This document shows positions 1 through 4,759 of a stretch of DNA of 5,670 nt, one piece after another. Source of the stretch: Chloroflexi bacterium RBG_16_56_11 (GTDB taxonomy: Bacteria; Chloroflexota; Dehalococcoidia; Dehalococcoidales; RBG-16-60-22); the NCBI GenBank assembly GCA_001796865.1, contig MGNQ01000015.1, positions 1 through 5,670 of the forward strand, in the 5' to 3' direction. The translations under genes and the position numbers were made by a program. Numbering within the stretch: the stretch's first letter is position 1; every line of letters begins with the position of its first letter. A model generated the notes under the pieces. That model worked only from the letters and a program-made list of their open reading frames with translations. It did not search any database and was not told the origin of the DNA.

Positions 1-223
1 TGGCGTGGAAGGCCATGGACGTCCCGGAAGACCCCTTGGTCCCGGGGAAGACCAGCACCTTGTCCTTGAAGCTCTGCCCCCGGAGCTCGTGCCGCCTCTC
101 GGTGATGATGCCCCGCGCCGGGTCGATGCCGCCCCAGCCGGAGATGGTATCCCGGGTCACCAGGGCTTCCCCCTCGGCCTGCCCGCCGACGACCTTCCGG
201 CCGTGAAGCACGATTTTCTTCAT
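1..223 (-). CDS. Aconitase X small subunit (swivel domain, DUF126), 3' end cut by window
   Basis: This is the swivel-domain partner of the aconitase X hydro-lyase; in the split form of the family it packs against the large subunit and completes the active site. The 74 visible residues start MKKIVLHGRKVVGG and show the family pattern: GEALVTRDTISGWGGIDPARG (from about residue 18 to 38), a strand-rich stretch with LRGQSFKDKVLVFPGT, and the Ser-rich loop GSSGTS at residues 64-69, the conserved loop of this domain. The start ATG (223-221) overlaps the TGA of the large-subunit gene as ATGA, and a strong GAGGAG (236-231) lies 7 nt upstream inside that gene, so the two are almost certainly translationally coupled. 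The family is usually about 130-140 residues, so roughly half lies beyond the left edge. The family assignment is firm; the substrate is not known. Confidence 0.88.
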   Translation of the reverse strand, partial: MKKIVLHGRKVVGGQAEGEALVTRDTISGWGGIDPARGIITERRHELRGQSFKDKVLVFPGTKGSSGTSMAFHA

Positions 224-1500
224 TTGAGCTCTCCTCGCCATTTCCCGGTCACGGCCGCCTCGATGCAGTCCGCCTGGGAGCCGAACCAGGTAGGGAAGCC
301 CAGCATGGCCGGCATGTAGTGGGCGTGTTTCGCCGAGTCCGTGGCGGCGGTCCTGACGTTCTTCGGCGAGACGCGGCTGATACAGGGGCAGGTATCCGTC
401 ATCACCACGCCGCCGGCCCGGCGGATAATATCCGTCAGTCCCTCCTGGTCGGCGATGGTCTTGAGGGCCTTAGGAGTGAAAATCCAGAGGCTGACGCTGC
501 TGTGGACGCGCTTGCCTTCCAGCCGCCGGGCGGCATCCCAAAGCTGCTCCAGGGTATAGTGGGGGCAGCCGAGCATGATAAAATCGATATCCGGGCTGGT
601 GGCGGAGGTCAGGTTCTCGTAGGCCTGCCGCCTCTCCGCCGGCCCGAATTTCAGGGTGGCGACGGGCTTTCGCTTGCCGAAGGCCTGCTCCAGGTTGTGG
701 GCTTCCGGCGTCAGGCCGACGATGTGGTACATCTCGACGCCGCCGGAAGAAGCGGCGGCCGCCCCGTGGTGCTTGAGGCGGGCGATATTGGGCGCCCGGC
801 GCACGCCGTTGATGACCGGGACGTTATCCTGGACGATTTCCCCGGTAAAGTAGCCGAGCAGCCCCCAGTCCATGACGCTCTCCGGCTGGCATTCCACCTC
901 TACCAGGTGCGTCCCGAGGCGCCTTGCGTCGAGGTGGTAGCCCCAGTAAGGCGTCCGGCCGGTCAGCATGGATGCCGTGGCGCTCTCCATCCCCTCGATG
1001 TTGGTGCGCCCGCCCAGCACCGAGTTGCAGTAGATGACCGCCGACGATTCAATCCAGGCGCAGTGCTCCCCCATGACGGGGACATTGCCCAGCAGGTAGG
1101 GGGTGCAGCTGTGCATCAGCTGCATGCCTATCCCGGCGCAGACCCTTTCCGTCAGCAGGTTCAGCTCGTGGCGGACCGGGTCTATCCCCTGGAGCTCCCA
1201 GTTGTCCGGGTCCATCTCCCGGATGAGACGGCAGGTGTAGACCCTGGCCCGGGGTATCTCCAGGGGCTCGTCGCTGTCCAGGTACATTTGAGAGAGCGCC
1301 GCATGAACGTCGCGTTCGGTGGCGGCCGGCCGCGGCGTGGAGTAGGCGCCCGCCGTGAGGGAAACGCAGACGTTGTTGGTCTCCACCAGCTTCTCGGCCC
1401 CCAGGGCCTCCCCGTACTTCACCAGCAGCTCCATGGCCTTCTGCCGGGCCGGCCCCTCGCTGCCCTGAAGCAGCGCTTTTTCGGCATCGGTAAGCTTCAT
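220..1500 (-). CDS. Aconitase X catalytic (large) subunit, DUF521 family
   Basis: This 426-residue protein is a cytoplasmic Fe-S dehydratase distantly related to aconitase. Recognisable stretches are ETNNVCVSLTAGAYS (residues 40-54), HSCTPYLLGN (130-139), GEHCAWIESSAVIYCNSVLGGRTN (144-167), the GCPHYTLEQ motif (311-319) and TDTCPC (368-373). C132, C312 and C371 are the likely cluster ligands by position in the family; I assign them by motif, not by alignment. Length is normal for the split form, in which the swivel domain is a separate protein, and that partner follows with a 4-bp overlap. GGAGA (1510-1506) sits 5 nt before the ATG. Characterised members are cis-3-hydroxyproline dehydratase in bacteria and phosphomevalonate dehydratase of the archaeal modified mevalonate pathway; no proline racemase, transporter or isoprenoid gene is in view to choose between them. 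It is divergent from the sulfur genes, so it may be only an adjacent unit. Confidence 0.9.
   Translation of the reverse strand: MKLTDAEKALLQGSEGPARQKAMELLVKYGEALGAEKLVETNNVCVSLTAGAYSTPRPAATERDVHAALSQMYLDSDEPLEIPRARVYTCRLIREMDPDNWELQGIDPVRHELNLLTERVCAGIGMQLMHSCTPYLLGNVPVMGEHCAWIESSAVIYCNSVLGGRTNIEGMESATASMLTGRTPYWGYHLDARRLGTHLVEVECQPESVMDWGLLGYFTGEIVQDNVPVINGVRRAPNIARLKHHGAAAASSGGVEMYHIVGLTPEAHNLEQAFGKRKPVATLKFGPAERRQAYENLTSATSPDIDFIMLGCPHYTLEQLWDAARRLEGKRVHSSVSLWIFTPKALKTIADQEGLTDIIRRAGGVVMTDTCPCISRVSPKNVRTAATDSAKHAHYMPAMLGFPTWFGSQADCIEAAVTGKWRGELK
231..236 (-). promoter_or_regulatory. Ribosome binding site of the small subunit inside the large-subunit gene
   Basis: Read on the minus strand, GAGGAG lies in the last codons of the large-subunit gene, 7 nt before the ATG that overlaps its stop codon. 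It supports the start at 223 and coupled translation of the two subunits. Confidence 0.7.
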
Positions 1501-1605
1501 TTAAATCTCCACTCAAGAGATATGTTAATCGAAATCCGCCCGCCACTTCCCCCGTGTCATTTGGGTTCTGGAACGTGATAATAACTTTCTGCCCGCGGCA
1601 CGTTA

Positions 1606-1634
1606 ATTCTAACAGCTTATCACGCCGTGAGCAA
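1606..1634 (-). promoter_or_regulatory. Candidate sigma70 promoter for the aconitase X operon, with palindromes
   Basis: On the minus strand TTGCTC (1634-1629) is followed after 17 nt by TAGAAT (1611-1606). The -10 matches the consensus at five of six bases; the -35 is weak (three of six). The predicted start near 1600 would give a leader of about 100 nt. An 11-bp perfect palindrome TCACGCCGTGA (1620-1630) lies between and into the -35, and GTTA-N4-TAAC (1602-1613) spans the -10; either could be an operator. This rests on visual consensus matching only. Confidence 0.35.
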
Positions 1635-1658
1635 ATGAAAAATAGTTTTAACGAGGTA

Positions 1659-1686
1659 TTGACAGGCCGTTCGGGGATATGATAAT
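1659..1686 (+). promoter_or_regulatory. Sigma70-type promoter for the Rrf2-cysK operon
   Basis: A perfect TTGACA (1659-1664) is followed after 16 nt by GATAAT (1681-1686, five of six matches to TATAAT) in an AT-rich stretch ahead of the Rrf2 gene. Transcription would begin near 1692-1694, giving a leader of roughly 47 nt. This is the best promoter match in the window and reads toward the sulfur genes. Confidence 0.6.
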
Positions 1687-1690
1687 GTTT

Positions 1691-1720
1691 AGAATGTTGC
1701 TTGTAATAGTCAACAATTCT
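1691..1720 (+). promoter_or_regulatory. Imperfect inverted repeat at the transcription start, candidate Rrf2 operator
   Basis: AGAATGTTG (1691-1699) and CAACAATTCT (1711-1720) are complementary apart from one extra base in the right arm, with an 11-nt spacer. It begins just after the -10 box, at about +1 to +28. The reverse strand across it contains GTTGACTATTAC, which resembles a half-site of the IscR type 1 motif. Rrf2-family genes are commonly autoregulated from such sites, so it is a reasonable operator; it could also fold as a leader hairpin. Which of the two applies cannot be told from the sequence. Confidence 0.4.
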
Positions 1721-1721
1721 T

Positions 1722-1735
1722 TCACCGCGAGGTGA
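1722..1735 (+). promoter_or_regulatory. GNRA hairpin covering the Rrf2 gene's ribosome binding site
   Basis: TCACC (1722-1726) pairs perfectly with GGTGA (1731-1735) around a GCGA loop, which is a GNRA tetraloop. The only good Shine-Dalgarno sequence for the Rrf2 gene, GAGGTGA (1729-1735), is inside it, 4-5 nt before the ATG at 1740. Five base pairs is a modest stem, so it may merely dampen translation. Confidence 0.4.
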
Positions 1736-1739
1736 TGCG

Positions 1740-2183
1740 ATGAAGCTATCCACCCGGACACGCTACGGTACGAGAGCCCTCCTGGAGCTGGCCCTCCGCA
1801 AGGGTGAGGGGCCGATTTTCCTCAAGGACATCGCCAAGCAGCAGGAGATTTCTTTGCCTTACCTGGAGCACCTGATCGCCCCGCTGATTGCCGGTGGCGT
1901 CATCCGGAGCACCAAGGGCCCCAAGGGTGGCATCTCCCTGGCCAGGAATCCCGAGGAGATAAAATTGAGTGAAATCACCCAGCTCCTCGAAGGCACGGTG
2001 GCCCCGGTGGAGTGTATCGATGACCCCGGCGCCTGTAGTCGGTCCAGCTCCTGTGTCACGCGGGATGTCTGGGCAAGACTGAAAGAGGCCATCGACGGGG
2101 TGCTGGAAGGCACGACATTACAGGACCTCGTGGAGGGGCATAAGAAAAAAAGCCAGCCGGATAAAACGATGTATTATATCTAA
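1740..2183 (+). CDS. Rrf2-family transcriptional regulator with three-cysteine cluster motif (IscR/NsrR-like)
   Basis: This 147-residue DNA-binding protein has the standard Rrf2 winged helix. It starts MKLSTRTRYGTRALLELAL; residues 27-59 form the helix-turn-helix (FLKDIAKQQEISLPYLEHL and following), and the wing is KGPKGGISLARNPEEI (59-74). The C-terminal part has C92, C99 and C105, spaced C-x6-C-x5-C, close to the C92/C98/C104 cluster ligands of E. coli IscR. At the position of the IscR histidine ligand (three residues after the last Cys) there is Arg (R108), so if a cluster binds, its fourth ligand differs. It leads the cysK operon with a 16-bp gap and has its own promoter, inverted repeat and a hairpin over its ribosome binding site. 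It most likely senses Fe-S or sulfur status and controls itself and the genes downstream; the effector is inferred. Confidence 0.9.
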   Translation: MKLSTRTRYGTRALLELALRKGEGPIFLKDIAKQQEISLPYLEHLIAPLIAGGVIRSTKGPKGGISLARNPEEIKLSEITQLLEGTVAPVECIDDPGACSRSSSCVTRDVWARLKEAIDGVLEGTTLQDLVEGHKKKSQPDKTMYYI

Positions 2184-2199
2184 AAAGGGGGTAACGACC

Positions 2200-3210
2200 A
2201 TGGCAGAAACAAATTCGAAAATAGACTACCTTCAATACAAGACGATAAATATACCCAGGCTGACGCGGGGCATCGCCAGGGACAGCACCGAGCTCATCGG
2301 CAATACCCCCCTGGTCAGGCTGAACCATATCACGGCCGGGGTCAAGGCGGAGGTGGTGGCCAAGCTCGAGTCCTTTAATCCTCTCAGCAGCGTCAAGGAC
2401 AGGATCGGCATGTCCATGATTATCAGCGCCGAGGAAAAAGGGCTGATCAAAAAGGACACGGTCATCGTCGAGCCGACCAGCGGCAATACCGGTATCTCCC
2501 TGGCCTTCGTCTGCGCCGCCCGGGGCTACCGGCTCATCCTGACCATGCCGGACACGATGTCGGTGGAAAGGCGGCAGCTCCTCTCCATTTTCGGGGCGGA
2601 GCTGGTGCTGACGCCGGGGGCGGAGGGGATGCCGGGGGCCATCAAAAAGGCGGAGCAGCTGGTGGCGGAAAACAAGAACTACTACATGCCGCAGCAGTTC
2701 AAGAACCAGGCCAACCCGGAAATTCACCGCCTGACCACGGCGGAGGAAATCTGGAGGGATACGGCCGGTAGGGTGGATATCCTGGTCAGCGGCGTGGGTA
2801 CCGGCGGCACCATCACCGGTGTGGCCGAGGTAATTAAAAAGAGAAAGCCGGGGTTCCAGGCCATCGCCGTGGAGCCGGCCAACTCCCCGGTGCTATCCCA
2901 GGGGAAGGCCGGGCCGCACAAGATTCAGGGTATCGGCGCCGGTTTTGTCCCGGATGTGCTGCGCAAAGACCTGGTCGATGAAATCGTCACCGTCAGCAAC
3001 GAGGACGCCGGGGACATGGCGCGGCGGCTGGCCCGGGAGGAGGGCATACTGGCGGGTATTTCCTCCGGGGCGGCTACCTGGGCGGCCCTGAAGGTTGCCG
3101 AAAGAAAGGAAAACGCCGGCAAGCTCATCGTCGTTGTCCTGCCGGATACCGGCGAACGCTACCTTTCGACGTGGCTTTTCCAGCAGAACTCGGCGCCGCC
3201 CGCCATCTAG
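2200..3210 (+). CDS. cysK: Cysteine synthase A family (O-acetylserine sulfhydrylase), PLP-dependent
   Basis: The enzyme joins sulfide to an activated serine, normally O-acetylserine, to give cysteine in the cytoplasm. All fold-type II landmarks are present in the 336 residues: ELIGNTPLVRLN (31-42), the PLP lysine K66 in SSVKDR, the substrate loop TSGNTG (93-98), PQQFKNQANPEIHR (164-177), the phosphate-binding GVGTGGTITG (198-207), GISSGAA (286-292) and PDTGERYLST (315-324). There is no C-terminal CBS domain, so it is not a full-length cystathionine beta-synthase. It carries about 20 more residues before the ELIGNTPLVRL block than typical CysK; the start is supported by AAGGGGG about 7 nt upstream, and no other ATG occurs before residue 71. 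It is 16 bp from the Rrf2 gene and so cotranscribed with it. Use of O-phosphoserine or another donor cannot be excluded. Confidence 0.93.
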   Translation: MAETNSKIDYLQYKTINIPRLTRGIARDSTELIGNTPLVRLNHITAGVKAEVVAKLESFNPLSSVKDRIGMSMIISAEEKGLIKKDTVIVEPTSGNTGISLAFVCAARGYRLILTMPDTMSVERRQLLSIFGAELVLTPGAEGMPGAIKKAEQLVAENKNYYMPQQFKNQANPEIHRLTTAEEIWRDTAGRVDILVSGVGTGGTITGVAEVIKKRKPGFQAIAVEPANSPVLSQGKAGPHKIQGIGAGFVPDVLRKDLVDEIVTVSNEDAGDMARRLAREEGILAGISSGAATWAALKVAERKENAGKLIVVVLPDTGERYLSTWLFQQNSAPPAI

Positions 3211-3235
3211 CGGGTGCGGCCGGCCTCCAGGGTGT

Positions 3236-3384
3236 TGATGTGAAAACTTACCGACGGCGGGGAAACATCATATCTAGCGGCACGGATGTCAGCGCGTTCT
3301 GGACTTCGTCCGGTGGCGCGTGCCTTCCGGCGGCGCGTGAGGAGGTGATGGGCGTGTTATGGGTCATGCGCCGCCCGCAAGGGC
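3236..3384 (+). promoter_or_regulatory. Possible structured RNA in the cysK-HcyBio gap, with competing helices
   Basis: The 217-bp gap (3211-3427) holds no clear gene but many complementary segments. TGATGT (3236-3241) can pair with ACATCA (3265-3270), or ACATC there can instead pair with GATGT (3285-3289). CTGGAC/GTCCGG (3299-3304/3308-3313) with outer GCGC/GCGC (3292-3295/3316-3319) form a second hairpin. GGCGGCGCGTGA (3329-3340) pairs with TCATGCGCCGCC (3364-3375) over 12 bp with one G-U. GCCC-GCAA-GGGC (3373-3384), a GNRA tetraloop hairpin, shares three bases with the 12-bp stem, so only one can form fully. Mutually exclusive helices before a biosynthetic gene suggest an attenuator or riboswitch. 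I see no match to the SAM, SAH, cobalamin or T-box cores. GC-rich DNA yields some pairing by chance. Confidence 0.4.
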
Positions 3385-3401
3385 TAACCGGACTCGAATA
3401 A
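3354..3401 (+). CDS. Possible 15-codon leader peptide upstream of the HcyBio gene
   Basis: A near-perfect Shine-Dalgarno AGGAGGT (3340-3346) stands 8 nt before a GTG (3354) that opens a short frame reading (V/M)LWVMRRPQGLTGLE and ends with TAA at 3399-3401, 26 nt before the HcyBio start. An ATG in the same frame at 3348 is only 2 nt from AGGAGG, too close for good initiation. The frame lies in the loop and 3' arm of the 12-bp hairpin, so translating it would open that stem. It has one internal Met codon and no Cys codon, and no recognisable protein similarity. It may be a regulatory leader, or chance. Confidence 0.25.
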   Translation: MLWVMRRPQGLTGLE

Positions 3402-3412
3402 GTTAAATCCAG

Positions 3413-3418
3413 AAAGGT
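3413..3418 (+). promoter_or_regulatory. Ribosome binding site of the HcyBio gene
   Basis: AAAGGT lies 9 nt before the ATG at 3428 in an A-rich stretch. It is weaker than the AGGAGGT found upstream at 3340-3346, which has no long frame of its own. Confidence 0.45.
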
Positions 3419-3427
3419 AAATAATTA

Positions 3428-4630
3428 ATGAAAACAATTGCTGAAATCAACGAAAAAATACGTCAAGGGCAGGCGGTCGTGGTGACCGCGGAAGAAATCA
3501 TCGATATCGTCAAGGAAAAGGGACTTCAGAAAGCCGCCCGGGAGGTGGACGTGGTGACCACCGGGACCTTCGGCCCGATGTGTTCCTCCGGCGCCTACAT
3601 CAACACCGGGCACGCCAAGCCGCGCATCAAGTTCGGCGGCGGCCGGACCTATCTCAACGATATACCCGCCTACGCCGGGTTTGCCGCCGTGGATATCTAC
3701 ATCGGCTGCACGGCCCTCCCCGATGACGACCCGCGCAACCGGACCCACCCGGGCGAATTTAAGTACGGCGGCGGTCACGTCATCGAGGAGCTCGTCGGCG
3801 GCAAGGATATCCGGCTGGTGGCCACCGCCTACGGCACGGACTGCTACCCGAGAAAGAAAATCGAGACCCTGATTAACATCAAGGGGCTTAACGAGGCGGT
3901 GCTTTTCAATCCCCGCAACGCCTACCAGAACTACAACGTGGCCGTCAACCTCTCCAGCAAGACGATTTACACCTACATGGGTGTCTTAAAGCCCAACCTG
4001 GGCAACGCCAACTTCTGCAGCGCCGGACAGCTTTCCCCGCTGCTCAACGACCCGCTCTACAAGACCATCGGCATCGGGACGAGGATATTCCTCGGCGGCG
4101 GCACCGGCTACATCGCCTGGCAGGGCACCCAGCACAACCCCGGCGTGCCCCGGACGGAAGGCGGCGTGCCCCGGAAACCAGCCGGGACGCTGGCGGTCAT
4201 CGGCGACCTCAAGCAGATGAAGGCGGAATGGCTGCGCGGCGTGAGCATGCAGGGTTACGGCGCCACCCTGGCCGTCGGGCTGGGCATTCCCATCCCGGTG
4301 CTGTCCGAGGAAATTCTCAAGTACACGACGGTGACGGATGCCGATATCGTCGCCCCGATTGTCGACTATTCCGAGACTTATCCCAACCGGCTGCCGGATA
4401 CCCTCGGCGAGGTCAGCTACGCCCAGCTCAAGACGGGCCACATCGAGGTCAAGGGCAAGAAGGTGCCCACGGCCTCCCTGTCCAGCTATCCCCGGGCGGT
4501 CATCATCGCCCAGACCCTGAAAAAGTGGATACAGCAGGGAGATTTCACCCTCACCGAGGCGGTGGCGCCCCTGCCCGGCGCGGAATCCGGCATCACGTTC
4601 AAGAACCTCGAAGAACGCAAAATAGAATAG
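3428..4630 (+). CDS. Homocysteine biosynthesis protein, HcyBio/DUF39 family (L-aspartate semialdehyde sulfurtransferase type)
   Basis: Family members make homocysteine directly from aspartate semialdehyde and sulfur, bypassing O-acyl-homoserine; this was shown for the methanogen protein MA1821 and by genetics in Desulfovibrio. The 400 residues start MKTIAEINEKIRQGQAVVVTA and carry TTGTFGPMCSSGAYINTGH (44-62), GGRTYLNDIPAYAG (71-84), ATAYGTDCYPRK (132-143), NPRNAYQNYNVAVN (161-174) and a glycine-rich FLGGGTGYIAWQGTQHNP (221-238). Cysteines are C52, C94, C139 and C197; C52 in GPMCSSG and C139 in GTDCYPRK sit where the family's catalytic persulfide-carrying cysteines are expected. The chain ends shortly after the core, so the CBS pair found at the C-terminus of methanogen versions is absent. 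No NIL/ferredoxin partner gene is visible. It lies between cysK and a cysteine desulfurase, which suits a sulfur-transfer role. Confidence 0.9.
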   Translation: MKTIAEINEKIRQGQAVVVTAEEIIDIVKEKGLQKAAREVDVVTTGTFGPMCSSGAYINTGHAKPRIKFGGGRTYLNDIPAYAGFAAVDIYIGCTALPDDDPRNRTHPGEFKYGGGHVIEELVGGKDIRLVATAYGTDCYPRKKIETLINIKGLNEAVLFNPRNAYQNYNVAVNLSSKTIYTYMGVLKPNLGNANFCSAGQLSPLLNDPLYKTIGIGTRIFLGGGTGYIAWQGTQHNPGVPRTEGGVPRKPAGTLAVIGDLKQMKAEWLRGVSMQGYGATLAVGLGIPIPVLSEEILKYTTVTDADIVAPIVDYSETYPNRLPDTLGEVSYAQLKTGHIEVKGKKVPTASLSSYPRAVIIAQTLKKWIQQGDFTLTEAVAPLPGAESGITFKNLEERKIE

Positions 4631-4674
4631 GCCTAGCCACACCGGAATAAAAAGTAGTAGACTAGGAAAAAGGG

Positions 4675-4736
4675 GACGGATGGGTCCGGGGCGGGGTGGC
4701 GGCAAAACATCGCCCGGCCCCGGGCTTTATCCCGTC
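4675..4736 (+). terminator. Long GC-rich stem-loop between the HcyBio and desulfurase genes
   Basis: Nearly the whole 62-nt segment folds on itself. GACGG (4675-4679) pairs with CCGTC (4732-4736), GTCCGGGGC (4684-4692) pairs with GCCCCGGGC (4717-4725) with one G-U, and GGCG (4698-4701) pairs with CGCC (4711-4714) around a 9-nt loop. Short A-T and G-U pairs bridge the outer parts. The inner stem is followed by CTTTAT, a poor U-tract, so it could be a leaky terminator, an mRNA-stabilising or processing stem, or a small palindromic repeat. The base of the stem ends 12 nt before the GAGGAG of the next gene. Confidence 0.4.
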
Positions 4737-4748
4737 TAACGCTTTAAA

Positions 4749-4754
4749 GAGGAG
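4749..4754 (+). promoter_or_regulatory. Ribosome binding site of the desulfurase gene
   Basis: GAGGAG ends 5 nt before the ATG at 4760, a strong and well-placed site that fixes the start; the protein then opens directly with MGRIYLDYAATTP, the usual family N-terminus. Confidence 0.7.
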
Positions 4755-4759
4755 AACCG

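Noticed and set aside
319..1578. Long plus-strand open frame opposite the aconitase X gene
   Set aside because: Its translation is Arg/Gly/Pro/Val/Asp-rich low-complexity sequence without family motifs; it mirrors the codon bias of the true minus-strand gene.
1686..1713. Second minus-strand promoter starting with TTGACT (1713-1708)
   Set aside because: The -35 is good, but no acceptable -10 lies at 16-18 nt (AAACAT region), and the hexamer is part of the inverted repeat.
1049..1753. Minus-strand frame covering the intergenic region and the start of aconitase X
   Set aside because: It overlaps the well-supported aconitase X gene in another frame, spans promoter-like DNA, and its second half is Gly/Ala/Arg-rich out-of-frame sequence. 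I checked it as a possible extended or frameshifted form and found none.
2056..2727. Minus-strand frame opposite the Rrf2 and cysK genes
   Set aside because: It is antisense to two genes with complete family motifs and has no recognisable domain.
3292..3319. Hairpin as an intrinsic terminator after cysK
   Set aside because: No U-tract follows; the next bases are GTGCC. It fits better as part of the leader structure.
3315..3339. Direct repeat GGCGCGTG (3315-3322 and 3332-3339)
   Set aside because: It is an 8-base GC-rich repeat with two copies, explained by the overlapping hairpin arms; no array, CRISPR or mobile-element ends were seen anywhere in the window.
3171..3401. 76-codon plus-strand frame across the end of cysK and the gap
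   Set aside because: Its first part overlaps cysK out of frame and its composition is unremarkable. Only the last 15 codons, which have their own ribosome binding site, were kept as a possible leader.
4632..4666. CCTAG/CTAGG inverted repeat after the HcyBio stop codon
   Set aside because: Only 5 bp with a 25-nt loop; readily expected by chance.
3986..4705. Minus-strand frame opposite the HcyBio gene
   Set aside because: It is a shadow of the HcyBio gene; Arg/Gly/His-rich with no motifs.
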